Origin: Candidatus Omnitrophota bacterium
GTDB taxonomy: Bacteria > Hinthialibacterota > Hinthialibacteria > OLB16
Direction of reading: 5' to 3'
NCBI GenBank assembly: GCA_020632575.1
Contig: JACKFH010000028.1
Span: 1-51,548, forward strand
DNA length: 51,548 nucleotides
This document shows, piece after piece, positions 7,581 to 15,869 of the stretch. The stretch's first letter is position 1, and every line of letters begins with the position of its first letter. Position numbers and translations under genes: made by a program. Below the pieces are notes generated by a model that worked only from the letters and a program-made list of their open reading frames with translations, was not told the origin of the DNA and searched no databases.

Positions 7581-9260
7581 TTGAGAATCCTGAAGTGGGT
7601 TTTCTTCTTGGGAGTCTCCCTCGCCGCGCTCGCGTTCCTGACCGACTTCTACATAAATCCAGACTACTATCTTCCTTCCCAAACCGGAGGACAAATTACG
7701 GTCGCCGACCCTGGCTCCGTCCCGCCCGATTCAGCGCCAGTCGGTCTCCCAACCCGTGTTTTGAATTCGCCCACCGCGAATCCTTCCCCAAGCGTTCGCC
7801 CTTCACCGACCGCTTCCAGCTCGACCGCTTCATCTCCGCTCGACCTCGAATCGGTTCACCAGTTGGTGCGGGATCGATTGGAGGGAGACCTCGAGGGGCA
7901 ATCCTTCACTTGGGAGTTCGACAACCTTTCAAGCGTCGCTTGGGAGCGGTGTTCGGAAGGGGGGACTTCATCGGGGAGAGGACTTTCATTTCAAGGGAGA
8001 AAAGGACTTTGGTTTGGCGTTGAGGTTCCCGAAGACGCTGGGGGTTGGGAGGTTTCGGAAATGCGGGAGAAACTCCGCGAGGGCCATGGGGTGGCGACAG
8101 GTGTCTGGAATGGCGTTTTGCGAGGAGTCCCCACCGGCCCCGAGTGGTATCGCTTGAAGAGAGCGCCCATCCTGAAGTCCGTTTCAATCCAGTGGCGGGA
8201 GGGAAAAGGTTCGTTCGATCCTTCGGAGATGACAGACGTTGTTGGATTGGATGAAAGGGCTCGTCGCTTTGAACCGATGGACAAGACCAGCGCGGAAGAA
8301 CCGATCACGGGAGTGACTCTTGAACCGGCGAAAGAACGGAAACCGGATTACCGAGTGGTTAGCCTGGATCGACAGTCTCTGAATGCCGACGATGTTTTTG
8401 AACGTTATTCTCCCTGGAGTCTGATCCACCTGCTTTACCAAAACGGCGAGTGGCTCCTAAGCGACGCGGAATACGAAAAGGTCGAGAGCTGGGACAGGCG
8501 AATGCGGAATCGGTTCGACACCTTCGAGGATCCTTCGGTCCGTCAAACCACGATTTCCGATTTCATCAATGAACTCGGGTACGAAAAAGCGAGTCGAGTG
8601 GGGATCGTCTTTATCGGAGCGGAAGGATTTCCGGCCTTCCGTTGGATCCCCCAAAAAACGGACCCGGAGGCGAATGGGGAATCGAACGAGGAATCGAAAC
8701 TGGCCTCGGAGGACCGACTGTTGGAGGACCTCTCCGATTCTCGGACCGCCACGGCCGAGAAATCGCATCCGCAAAATCAAATCCTCGAGGAACTCTTCGC
8801 CGACCGGAAAAAGGTGGCGAATGGCGTTGTCTATCGTCAACGCGACCGCGAGTTCTATGTCGAGCCGACCGGCGATCGAGGCCTGCTCGATCGACCGGGA
8901 GCGGAAAGCCAAATCTGGGAGATCCGGAACCTTATCGAGTTGACACAGGCCGAGGAGGTGATCTTTCGGGTGTCGCCTGTCTGGCTGGACCAAATCGAAC
9001 TTCGATTCGGCAAGGCTGACAGTCTCAAATCGGACCCCTACCCCTACGCGCCTGCCGTAAAAAGCGGGAATGGAGAGGTCATTCGTCCGGGATCAAGCCA
9101 ATGGCCCTCCATCGTTTGGCACTCTTATGGAGGTGTCAGCGTGGGGAAGGTGAACCCGCTTGTCGAAACGCTCTCGGAGGATCCGAACGCGGTGGCGGTA
9201 AGGATCGACATCCCCAAATGGAGGCGCCTCAACCGGCCGCGCGGTCTATCCGGAAACTGA
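7581..9260 (+). CDS. Membrane-anchored secreted protein of unknown function
   Basis: 559 residues starting at a TTG, chosen because AAAGG lies about 10 bp upstream and the next residues form an uncleaved signal anchor (WVFFLGVSLAALAFL). A Ser/Pro/Thr linker (residues ~55-90) separates the anchor from a large acidic extracytoplasmic part. Residues ~270-360 contain a regular alpha/beta-looking block (SLIHLLYQNGEWLLSDAEY, GIVFIGAEGFPAFRWIP). I recognise no domain. It converges on cysI with only 15 bp between stop codons. Confidence 0.6.
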   Translation: MRILKWVFFLGVSLAALAFLTDFYINPDYYLPSQTGGQITVADPGSVPPDSAPVGLPTRVLNSPTANPSPSVRPSPTASSSTASSPLDLESVHQLVRDRLEGDLEGQSFTWEFDNLSSVAWERCSEGGTSSGRGLSFQGRKGLWFGVEVPEDAGGWEVSEMREKLREGHGVATGVWNGVLRGVPTGPEWYRLKRAPILKSVSIQWREGKGSFDPSEMTDVVGLDERARRFEPMDKTSAEEPITGVTLEPAKERKPDYRVVSLDRQSLNADDVFERYSPWSLIHLLYQNGEWLLSDAEYEKVESWDRRMRNRFDTFEDPSVRQTTISDFINELGYEKASRVGIVFIGAEGFPAFRWIPQKTDPEANGESNEESKLASEDRLLEDLSDSRTATAEKSHPQNQILEELFADRKKVANGVVYRQRDREFYVEPTGDRGLLDRPGAESQIWEIRNLIELTQAEEVIFRVSPVWLDQIELRFGKADSLKSDPYPYAPAVKSGNGEVIRPGSSQWPSIVWHSYGGVSVGKVNPLVETLSEDPNAVAVRIDIPKWRRLNRPRGLSGN

Positions 9261-9275
9261 ACTCTTGGCGACCCT

Positions 9276-11009
9276 TCAGCTCACCGGCTGCCCTTGGATG
9301 CTTTCCCAAGCCTGATGGAATTGTTCGGGCCGCGGGGTTTCGTAACCCCCATGAGCGCGGACCCAGTAATCCGAGAAGGGTTCGCTCGGCTTTCGGTTCT
9401 CCTTGAACTCTCTCAAGAGTTCTTCCACGACTCCAGGAATCTCGTCGGTTGTGACGGTGTGTTTCCACAGGACTCCGAGTCGTTCCCCGCGGAACGATCC
9501 GCCGACGAACAGGGCGTATCTTTCGGGGCCGCGACCCACGAATCCGATGTCCGCGTTGTAGGGTCTCGCACATCCGTTCGGGCATCCGGTCATTCGAATC
9601 AGAATCGGTTCGTCCTCGAGTCCCTCGCGTTTGAGGATCGCATCGATTTGGTCCATCACTCCCGGCAAGGCTCTCTCGCTTTCGGCGAGAGCGAGCCCGC
9701 AGGTGGGGAGCGCGACACAGGCCATTGAAAGTTTCCGAGCCTCGGTGAAGTCATCGGCGTGAGGGATGCCATGCTTGGCGAGGATCGCGTCGAACTCGTC
9801 TTTTCTCGCGGGATCGAGGTCATGGAAGATGATGCTGCAATTGGGGGTCAAACGAATCGGGCAGCGGAAAGTCTCCACGATCTCCCGAAAACCCGATTTA
9901 TAGTTCACCGTTCCCGTGTCCTTGATCCGACCATCCTGGACCCAAACCGAGCAAAACAGTTTTCCATCCCCTTGCTCGAACCAGCCATACGGATCCGAGA
10001 CGGTTCCCAGGTCGATTGGCTTGGGGTCCTCCGGTTTGAAATCGAGACGAGATTCGACCTCGGTTCGGAACCATTCGAGACCTTTCTCCTCCAAAAGATA
10101 GCGCAACCTGGCGCGTTTGCGGTTCTCACGGTTGCCGTAATCCCTTTGCGCGGTCACGATCGCGATGGCGGCTTGGACTGTTTTGTCTCGGGGGACATAC
10201 ATCAACGGCTGCGAGAGGGTTGGGTAGGTGTCGTCCTTTCCGTGAGTCATACCGAACCCGCCTCCCACATAGAGGGTGTATCCCTCCACCTCTCCATTGG
10301 GGAAATGTGGAATGAACCCGAGGTCATGGGTGAGGATGTCGATATCGTTGCGGGGCGGGACCATGATCCCCATCTTGAATTTCCTGGGGAGGTAGACCTT
10401 GCCATAAATCGGTTCGACCTCCTCCGAGGGGACGGACTCTTCGACTTTCTCTCCGTTCATCCAGATCTCATGGTAGGCGGTGCTCTTGGCGACAAAATTC
10501 TGGCGCAGCTCTTGAGCGAGGGCTTGCACATCGTCATAGACGGGGGACTTGTAGGGCAGCGGGGTGGCCATGATGTTCCGGACCACGTCACCGCAGGCGC
10601 CGCATGTCGACCGTCCCGATTCGTTGATCCGACGGATGCACTCCTTGAGGTTGTCCTTTCGAACGCTGTGCAACTGGAATCCCTGACGGCTGGTGATTCG
10701 GATGGAGTTGTTTCCGAACTCGGTTCCGAGTTCGTCCTCGGTCAAATATTGCTCCGGGGTGAGGGCGCCGCCCGGGATGGCGGTCCGGACCATGAAGATG
10801 TAATACCGACCCAGACCCTTCTCCTTCATCTCCTTGCGCAAATCGCGGTCGTCCTCTTGGTAGGTTCCATGGAACTTCAGGAGTTGCGTGGTGGATTTTT
10901 CGAATGTATCGCCTCCGGCGGCGATTTCCTCGGAAATCGTCCCGCGGAGGTATCGACTTCCTTCTTTGATTTCTTCTAACTTCGAACGAGACACTTCTAT
11001 CTCTCCCAT
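9276..11009 (-). CDS. cysI: Assimilatory sulfite reductase, siroheme beta subunit
   Basis: 577 residues, the normal length. The enzyme reduces sulfite to sulfide by six electrons using siroheme and a coupled [4Fe-4S] cluster. The four cluster cysteines are present: ACVALPTCGLALAESERALP (C-x5-C, ~430 and 436) and TGCPNGCARPY (C-x3-C, ~475 and 479). Both ferredoxin-like half domains are intact, with TSRQGFQLH and VGGGFGMTHG. The CysJ flavoprotein subunit is not beside it, so the electron donor is encoded elsewhere or is ferredoxin. The ATG at 11009 overlaps a GGGAGAG that could equally serve a GTG five codons later. Confidence 0.92.
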   Translation of the reverse strand: MGEIEVSRSKLEEIKEGSRYLRGTISEEIAAGGDTFEKSTTQLLKFHGTYQEDDRDLRKEMKEKGLGRYYIFMVRTAIPGGALTPEQYLTEDELGTEFGNNSIRITSRQGFQLHSVRKDNLKECIRRINESGRSTCGACGDVVRNIMATPLPYKSPVYDDVQALAQELRQNFVAKSTAYHEIWMNGEKVEESVPSEEVEPIYGKVYLPRKFKMGIMVPPRNDIDILTHDLGFIPHFPNGEVEGYTLYVGGGFGMTHGKDDTYPTLSQPLMYVPRDKTVQAAIAIVTAQRDYGNRENRKRARLRYLLEEKGLEWFRTEVESRLDFKPEDPKPIDLGTVSDPYGWFEQGDGKLFCSVWVQDGRIKDTGTVNYKSGFREIVETFRCPIRLTPNCSIIFHDLDPARKDEFDAILAKHGIPHADDFTEARKLSMACVALPTCGLALAESERALPGVMDQIDAILKREGLEDEPILIRMTGCPNGCARPYNADIGFVGRGPERYALFVGGSFRGERLGVLWKHTVTTDEIPGVVEELLREFKENRKPSEPFSDYWVRAHGGYETPRPEQFHQAWESIQGQPVS

Positions 11010-11179
11010 TTATTGAGGGTTAGGTGGCGCGACAGTTGGAAAACGGACTGGAATTACAGTCTACGGATTTAGGGAATTGGCGTTCCAAATGTTCAGCACT
11101 CTTACTTGAAACTATAGCAACTGTCGGGTGAAATGAGAATCGTCCTCGACATTCTAGCGGGGTAGGAGGGTTCTCTTGG

Positions 11180-11209
11180 TTGACTCTCCCTTGGAGACCT
11201 TTCTAAAAT
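11180..11209 (+). promoter_or_regulatory. Sigma-70-type promoter before the LolA/DUF1571-like gene
   Basis: TTGACT (11180-11185), 18-bp spacer, TAAAAT (11204-11209). The first in-frame ATG of the downstream gene (11208) lies inside the -10 box, which rules it out as a start if this promoter is used and supports the ATG at 11247. Nothing else is visible in the divergent gap from 11010. Confidence 0.6.
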
Positions 11210-11246
11210 GGCGAACACTCATTTTTGGAAAGGCGGTTTCTCGCTA

Positions 11247-11903
11247 ATGACTAAGAAACACCTCCCTCTTCTCCTGATCCTCATCCTGTGTACGCCGATC
11301 TATTCTCAAGACCAGGGTGTCGCGCCCATTCTGGAGAACCTGAAGACCAAATGGAAATCAGTTTACGATTATTCCTGCCAGATGCAGTCCTTGAACCGCC
11401 TCGGCCAAGAAGTGGACAAGAAAAAGCTGGACTTTTCCTTTCAACGACCGCACAAGGTTCGAATGGAAGTCCTGGATGGTCCCAAGAAGGGTTCCGTCAT
11501 CGTTCGGACCGCCGAAGAGAAGATTCGCGCCAAGAAAGGCGGCATTCTCGGAGTCGTCGCGGTCACACTGGATGAAAATGACGAGCGAGTGACCAACCTG
11601 AGGGGCCGTAAGTTTTATGAGGCCGACTGGGGTTCTGTCATTGCCGAGTGGCTGATCGCCGCAAAGAACGGTTGGGCGATGGAAAGGTTGCCCGACGAGA
11701 ATTACAATAACCAGCCGTGCCATGTGCTTTTGGCCCACTGGAAAGATCCCAGATCGAGCATTACGGAGGACAAGATTTGGGTCAATCAAGACCACCTGAT
11801 TGTCCGTCGCCAACAGTTCGAGGGACAAACCCTGGTCAACGAAGTGATTTGGTGGAACATCCAAGTTAATCCCAAATTGGATCCGGGTCTGTTCGACCTG
11901 TAA
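11247..11903 (+). CDS. Exported LolA/DUF1571-like protein
   Basis: 218 residues from the ATG at 11247, which opens a classic signal peptide (MTKKHLPLLLILILCTPIYS). The mature part looks like the half-open beta-barrel of LolA-type and DUF1571 proteins: a helix (ILENLKTKWKSVYDYSCQMQS) then strands such as LDFSFQRPHKVRME and a late IWVNQDHLIVRRQQFEG. Such proteins bind lipid or lipoprotein acyl chains in the periplasm. No LolB, RseB partner or sigma factor is adjacent. The exact ligand is unknown. Confidence 0.65.
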   Translation: MTKKHLPLLLILILCTPIYSQDQGVAPILENLKTKWKSVYDYSCQMQSLNRLGQEVDKKKLDFSFQRPHKVRMEVLDGPKKGSVIVRTAEEKIRAKKGGILGVVAVTLDENDERVTNLRGRKFYEADWGSVIAEWLIAAKNGWAMERLPDENYNNQPCHVLLAHWKDPRSSITEDKIWVNQDHLIVRRQQFEGQTLVNEVIWWNIQVNPKLDPGLFDL

Positions 11904-11922
11904 CGGTCCGGCAGTCGAAGGG

Positions 11923-12618
11923 ATGGGAGGAGAGACGGAGTCCTCACTGAAAGGGAAGAGAATTGGGGTCACCGCCGGCCCCACGCGGGCGTGGATTGAC
12001 CCGGTGAGATACTTGGCGAACGCCTCCTCGGGAGTCCTTGGCTGCCGAATCTCCGAGTCGCTTGTTCGGCGAGGTGCGGAGGTGGATCTGATCATGGGGA
12101 AGGGCGGGGCGCATCCCACGGATCCAAGCGTCGGATTCCACTCCATTCAAACCATCGAGGATCTTCAGTCGCAATTGAAGGTCCTATCGGATGAGAGGGC
12201 GCGACCCTTCTTCGCATGGATTCATGCGATGGCGGTTCTCGATTTTGTTCCCGAGTCCCCCTCCGAGGCGAAAATCCCGTCGGATCGGGACGAGTTTTCT
12301 CTCCCCCTCCGAAAGACTCCGAAAATCATCGAACAGTTTCGGTCGTTATTTCCCCATTCCATGTTGGTTGGATTCAAGCTGGAGACAACCGAGGACCCCG
12401 ACATTCTTCGTCAATCCGCCCAATCAATGGGCGACAAAACCGACTGCGATTTGGTGATCGCGAATTCTTCTCCTTTTCAGAATCCTGAGAGGCATCAGGC
12501 CTACCTGCTCGATCCACGCGAGAAATCCTGGGAAGGCCCCTTTCAGGGGAAGAGCGCAATCGCCGAAGCGTTGGTCGATTGGCTCGAGATGAAAGCGACA
12601 GCCGATGTTCGCCCGTAA
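11923..12618 (+). CDS. coaB: Stand-alone CoaB-like phosphopantothenoylcysteine synthetase domain
   Basis: 231 residues. CoaB joins 4'-phosphopantothenate and cysteine with CTP. The signature GPTRAWIDPVRYLANASSG matches the nucleotide-binding loop of the family, followed later by LRKTPKII, GFKLET and DLVIAN. In most bacteria CoaB is fused C-terminally to the CoaC decarboxylase as Dfp; here there is no CoaC half. The usual KIKK-type catalytic lysine pair is not obvious, and EAKIPSDRDEF may stand in its place. It overlaps the next gene by 14 bp. It is either a split CoaB or a paralogue. Confidence 0.75.
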   Translation: MGGETESSLKGKRIGVTAGPTRAWIDPVRYLANASSGVLGCRISESLVRRGAEVDLIMGKGGAHPTDPSVGFHSIQTIEDLQSQLKVLSDERARPFFAWIHAMAVLDFVPESPSEAKIPSDRDEFSLPLRKTPKIIEQFRSLFPHSMLVGFKLETTEDPDILRQSAQSMGDKTDCDLVIANSSPFQNPERHQAYLLDPREKSWEGPFQGKSAIAEALVDWLEMKATADVRP

Positions 12619-13471
12619 ATCCCAGCCCCCGAAACTTCGGCCGGTCTCGGTGCGTGAGGAGACGGATCTGATCCGGGATCTCGAGATTCATCCTCACGAG
12701 AACGCCTATCTGCTTGGGCTCCTCCACGATTACACCCTCAAGGGTTTGCAGCAAATGAATTGGGGGAATTTTTATCGAGCGATGGACCCCTACCCCCAGG
12801 TCCTCTATCAGGATGTGACCGGTTTGGTGGTCCTGAGTCGAACCGACCCCCAAACGATTTCCCAGTTCGCGCGTTTGCTAAACACCGCAACTCTGAGAAC
12901 CACTCGGATCATTGCGAATGAAGAGACCGCGGTCGGATTACACACCTGTTTGGTCGATCTCTCTCCTCGATGGAAGAAGATCCGTGTCGACTTTCCCGAA
13001 CAGGGGATGATCCTGAACCCGGACGATCTTGTCGCTTTGGATGAGTCGGAACTGAGATACGCGAGACCCGAGGAGGCCAAGATGATTGCCGAGGGCTCGG
13101 CCCATGCCATGCGGGAGGAGATCGGCATCGACACGCGCGAAGATGAATTCGATCGGCTGGTTAGAAGCAAGTCGGACCTCATCGAAAAGAATCGCTATTT
13201 CATTCTGGCCGAGAATGGCGAGATCTTGTTTCAGGCGTATTTGAGCGCCCGTTTGCCGAAAGCGGGGCAGATCCAGGGGGTGTGGGTGCCTCCCGAACAT
13301 CGCAACAAGGGAGTCGCCACGCGATGTTTGGCGGCCATGTGTCGAAAGACTTTTGAGTCCTGCGAATCGATTGTGCTTCGTGTCCAGACCAGGAACCTGC
13401 CCGCTCGGGCGGCTTATCTCAAGGTGGGGTTTAAAGATTTCCTAAGCTACAGGTCGATTTGGTTTGTTTGA
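12605..13471 (+). CDS. GNAT-family N-acetyltransferase with DUF4081-like N-terminal domain
   Basis: 288 residues. The N-terminal ~130 residues (ENAYLLGLLHDY, then VLYQDVTGLVVLS) resemble the degenerate first domain of DUF4081-GNAT proteins. The C-terminal GNAT fold has the acetyl-CoA loop VWVPPEHRNKGVATRCLAAM (R/Q-x2-G-x-A type) and the late NLPARAAYLKVGF motif. It starts inside the end of the CoaB-like gene, so the two are translationally coupled. Substrate unknown. Confidence 0.8.
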   Translation: MFARKSQPPKLRPVSVREETDLIRDLEIHPHENAYLLGLLHDYTLKGLQQMNWGNFYRAMDPYPQVLYQDVTGLVVLSRTDPQTISQFARLLNTATLRTTRIIANEETAVGLHTCLVDLSPRWKKIRVDFPEQGMILNPDDLVALDESELRYARPEEAKMIAEGSAHAMREEIGIDTREDEFDRLVRSKSDLIEKNRYFILAENGEILFQAYLSARLPKAGQIQGVWVPPEHRNKGVATRCLAAMCRKTFESCESIVLRVQTRNLPARAAYLKVGFKDFLSYRSIWFV

Positions 13472-13498
13472 ACGATCGACCGGGGATCGAACGGATGA

Positions 13499-14017
13499 TC
13501 AACCCTTGTCTCCGCCGAGCCACCAATCTCGTATTTCCCGGGTCACTTCCTCGAGCGTTCTTCCATCGGTGTCGACCGCGAAGTCGGAGGCTTTCTCGTA
13601 GAGGGGGATTCTGACCTCGAGGACTTCCTGGATTTCGTCGATGAACGATTTGGTTCCTGTGAGCGAGGGCCGTTGATCGTCCCCTTGGATCCGGTTCGCG
13701 ATCGTTTCAACCGAAGCCTTCAACCAAACGACTCGGCCATTCTCGCGTAAAGCCTCGATATTGGCGTCGCGGACGATGATCCCGCCCCCACAGTCGATCA
13801 GGAGATTGTCCTCGAGCCCCAGTTCCCTGGCGAGTTTGGATTCCTCATCGCGGAAAGCGTCCCAGCCATTCTCCTCGACAAACTCGGGCACGCCCCTCCC
13901 AAACCGAGAGACGAGTTCCGCGTCCATCCCGACGTGGCGAAGGTTAAGATCGCCAGCCAGGGTCTCCGCCACCGCGGTTTTCCCTGTGCCTCGATATCCG
14001 ATAAGAACCAAATTCAT
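13499..14017 (-). CDS. aroK: Shikimate kinase
   Basis: 172 residues, the family length. It phosphorylates shikimate at O3 in the chorismate pathway. Walker A is GYRGTGKT (7-14), the shikimate-binding Asp is in GMDAEL (~32), the glycine stretch is DCGGGII, and the lid arginine is in DDQRPSLTG. It lies 24 bp downstream of the DksA-like gene on the same strand. No other aro gene is in the window. Confidence 0.9.
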   Translation of the reverse strand: MNLVLIGYRGTGKTAVAETLAGDLNLRHVGMDAELVSRFGRGVPEFVEENGWDAFRDEESKLARELGLEDNLLIDCGGGIIVRDANIEALRENGRVVWLKASVETIANRIQGDDQRPSLTGTKSFIDEIQEVLEVRIPLYEKASDFAVDTDGRTLEEVTREIRDWWLGGDKG

Positions 14018-14041
14018 GGATTGGGACTCGTCCCGTGGATT

Positions 14042-14395
14042 TTAGTCGCGGATGAACCGGCGACGTTCGAGCATTTCCTGACACTGAATGGTGTATTTGG
14101 CGGTGGGGACCGCTTTCAGGCGAGCGTACGGGATCTCTTCCCCGGATTCCAGGCAAATTCCATAGGTTCCCTCGTCGTGGCGCTTGAGAGCCTCTTCCAC
14201 CTCGAGGAGCCGCTCGCGGTCGTGTTCGGCCAATTCCAGGCGGAGTTCCTGCTCGGTCAGGCCCGTGGACTGGTCGACCAAATCGCCGCCAAAACCGGCG
14301 TCGGTTTCCGGGTTCCACTTGATCCCCATCAGGTTGGCTTTTTCCTGAAGGAGGAGCTCTTTCAGCTCAGTCAGTTGTTTCTTCGTCAATGGCAT
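14042..14395 (-). CDS. DksA/TraR-like protein with a degenerate zinc finger
   Basis: 117 residues from the ATG at 14395, chosen because GGTGGGAG lies about 10 bp upstream; a longer in-frame start would include this ribosome site in the coding region. The N-terminal coiled coil (LTKKQLTELKELLLQEKANL) and the block LLEVEEALKRHDEGTYGICL...EIPYARLKAVPTAKY match DksA-family proteins. A canonical finger has CxxC twice; here one Cys of each pair remains (CLESG and CQEML). Such forms may work without zinc. DksA proteins enter the RNA polymerase secondary channel. It is co-directional with aroK, 24 bp away. Confidence 0.8.
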   Translation of the reverse strand: MPLTKKQLTELKELLLQEKANLMGIKWNPETDAGFGGDLVDQSTGLTEQELRLELAEHDRERLLEVEEALKRHDEGTYGICLESGEEIPYARLKAVPTAKYTIQCQEMLERRRFIRD

Positions 14396-14483
14396 CGTGC
14401 TATCACTCCCACCTTTCGAGCGCTGGCCCGAAGGTTTCATTTCGATTAAGTATCTTCCCCCAATACCCTCGAATAAGCCGGGA

Positions 14484-14513
14484 AGGTTAATGACGGTCCT
14501 TGCCTTCTGTCAA
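14484..14513 (-). promoter_or_regulatory. Probable promoter of the dksA-like/aroK pair
   Basis: Read on the minus strand: a perfect TTGACA (14513-14508), 18-bp spacer, TAACCT (14489-14484), about 90 bp before the start at 14395. The -35 is strong and the -10 weak. Confidence 0.45.
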
Positions 14514-14590
14514 TAACACCGACTAAATTTCTCAAGGCAAACGAATCGCCCTGGAATGGGGTTACCATCGGAATGGGAGGAAGTGGTTCT

Positions 14591-15421
14591 ATGTTGAGTC
14601 TATTCAATGAGTTAAGGGTTTTCATTGCGGTAACATTCCTGGTTGGGCTCCTGATTTCTCCCGAACCCATGGGGTTGAGTCCGGCCCAGGCGGAGACTTT
14701 TGCCTGCGCCCATCGCGGGGACACCGAAGCCGCGCCGGAGAACACCCTGCCCGCCATCCAGTCGGCTGTGGAGAAGGGCGCCGCCCAAATCGAGTTCGAT
14801 CTCCAGCTCACCAAGGATGGGAGGCTGGTTCTCATGCACGATCTGACTCTCAAGCGAACCACGGGACAGGAAGGGAAGGTTGGAGATTACACCCTGGATG
14901 AGATCAAACAGTTCGACGCTGGCGCTTGGCACTCCGAGAAGTTCGAACGGACACCCATCCCCACCTTCGAAGAGGTGTTGGAAATCATCCCGCACGACAT
15001 CCTCTGCAACTGTCACCTGAAGGGGGGACCCGAGGTGGGCGCCGCCGCGGCTCGGGTGGTGAAAGAGTTGGATCGGCTCGACCACTGTTTCCTGGCCGCT
15101 ACGATCGAGCAGGCCGAGGCCGCGAAGGAGATCGCTCCCGACATCCTGATCTGCAACATGAGCCGTCAGACCGCCCCGCACACGAGCTACGCCGAGCAGA
15201 CCATCGAGCTGGGCTGCGAGTTCATCCAACTCCTCGGCTCCAAAGAGAACCTAAAGGAGACAGTCCAACGTCTCCACGACCACGGAGTCCAGGTCAACTT
15301 CTTCCATGGCAACAACGAAGAGGATATCCGCGCTCTGATCGCCGCCGATGTGGATTACATCCTGACCGACCGTTTGGATTTGTGTTTGGGGTTGCTGGAA
15401 ACACAGGAGGGGGAGCGCTGA
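14591..15421 (+). CDS. Secreted glycerophosphodiester phosphodiesterase-family protein
   Basis: 276 residues from the ATG at 14591; the earlier ATG at 14573 is followed at once by GGAGGAAG, which serves as ribosome site for the second one. A signal peptide (residues ~1-35, ending AQAE) is followed by the GDPD TIM barrel: AHRGDTEAAPENT (His-Arg-Gly and the PENT motif), EFDLQLTKDGRLVLMHD (Glu, Asp and second catalytic His). The C-terminal ILTDRLD replaces the usual TDxP. It hydrolyses glycerophosphodiesters or related phosphodiesters outside the cytoplasm. Confidence 0.85.
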   Translation: MLSLFNELRVFIAVTFLVGLLISPEPMGLSPAQAETFACAHRGDTEAAPENTLPAIQSAVEKGAAQIEFDLQLTKDGRLVLMHDLTLKRTTGQEGKVGDYTLDEIKQFDAGAWHSEKFERTPIPTFEEVLEIIPHDILCNCHLKGGPEVGAAAARVVKELDRLDHCFLAATIEQAEAAKEIAPDILICNMSRQTAPHTSYAEQTIELGCEFIQLLGSKENLKETVQRLHDHGVQVNFFHGNNEEDIRALIAADVDYILTDRLDLCLGLLETQEGER

Positions 15422-15487
15422 GTTGGTTAGGGGGGGGCGGGGTTACGAAACTTATGTGAACGGCTTCCCCATGAACTCTCCGCGGGT

Positions 15488-15709
15488 TTATCCGACCGTG
15501 CTCTCGACATCCACCGTTTCGATCGTGCAGTGCGGGGCGGGGATCTTTGCACCATCCTCTCTGAGTCCTTCCAGATGGAACTCGATGGCGTCCTTGATCA
15601 GGGCGGGTGTCTCCTGTCGCGATTCACCCACGGCGATACACCCAGGGAGATCGGGAACAAAAGCCCCAAAACTGGTCTCCCCTTCTTCGAGAATGACTGT
15701 GTATTTCAA
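15488..15709 (-). CDS. hicB: HicB-family antitoxin
   Basis: 73 residues starting at TTG 15709, with GAGAGGAG about 6-8 bp upstream. The sequence GAFVPDLPGCIAVGESRQE is the HicB partial RNase-H-like core, followed by the helix DAIEFHLEGLREDG. It normally neutralises the HicA mRNA interferase. The TTG overlaps the stop of a hicA remnant as TTGA, the coupling expected of a hicAB operon. As the toxin is truncated, this antitoxin may persist as an orphan or a solitary regulator. There is no obvious C-terminal DNA-binding domain. Confidence 0.82.
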   Translation of the reverse strand: MKYTVILEEGETSFGAFVPDLPGCIAVGESRQETPALIKDAIEFHLEGLREDGAKIPAPHCTIETVDVESTVG

Positions 15710-15771
15710 CTCTGTTCTCCTCTCGGTTTCAAACCAGCCTGCTTGAGCGCGCTATCGAGCGTTCCCGAAAC
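15706..15771 (-). pseudogene. hicA: hicA toxin, C-terminal remnant
   Basis: Directly upstream of hicB and in the right frame, 21 codons read VSGTLDSALKQAGLKPRGEQS and end in a TGA that overlaps the hicB start. The GTL...ALKQAGL part matches the C-terminal helix of HicA toxins. A TAA (15774-15772) stands immediately before it, and no double-stranded-RNA-binding core with the catalytic His is found upstream. The toxin has been deleted down to about 20 codons. Too short for certainty. Confidence 0.6.
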
Positions 15772-15869
15772 TTAATCAGTCATGTTTATGCGAAAATGAA
15801 ATCCAAAGCAACATTTCTACGAATCTCCCCCTATTCCCCACCCCATACCTATCCTGAAATCCCCCTACC

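Noticed and set aside
9759..10979. 406-codon plus-strand frame across cysI
   Set aside because: Antisense shadow of CysI, whose cluster cysteines are all on the other strand.
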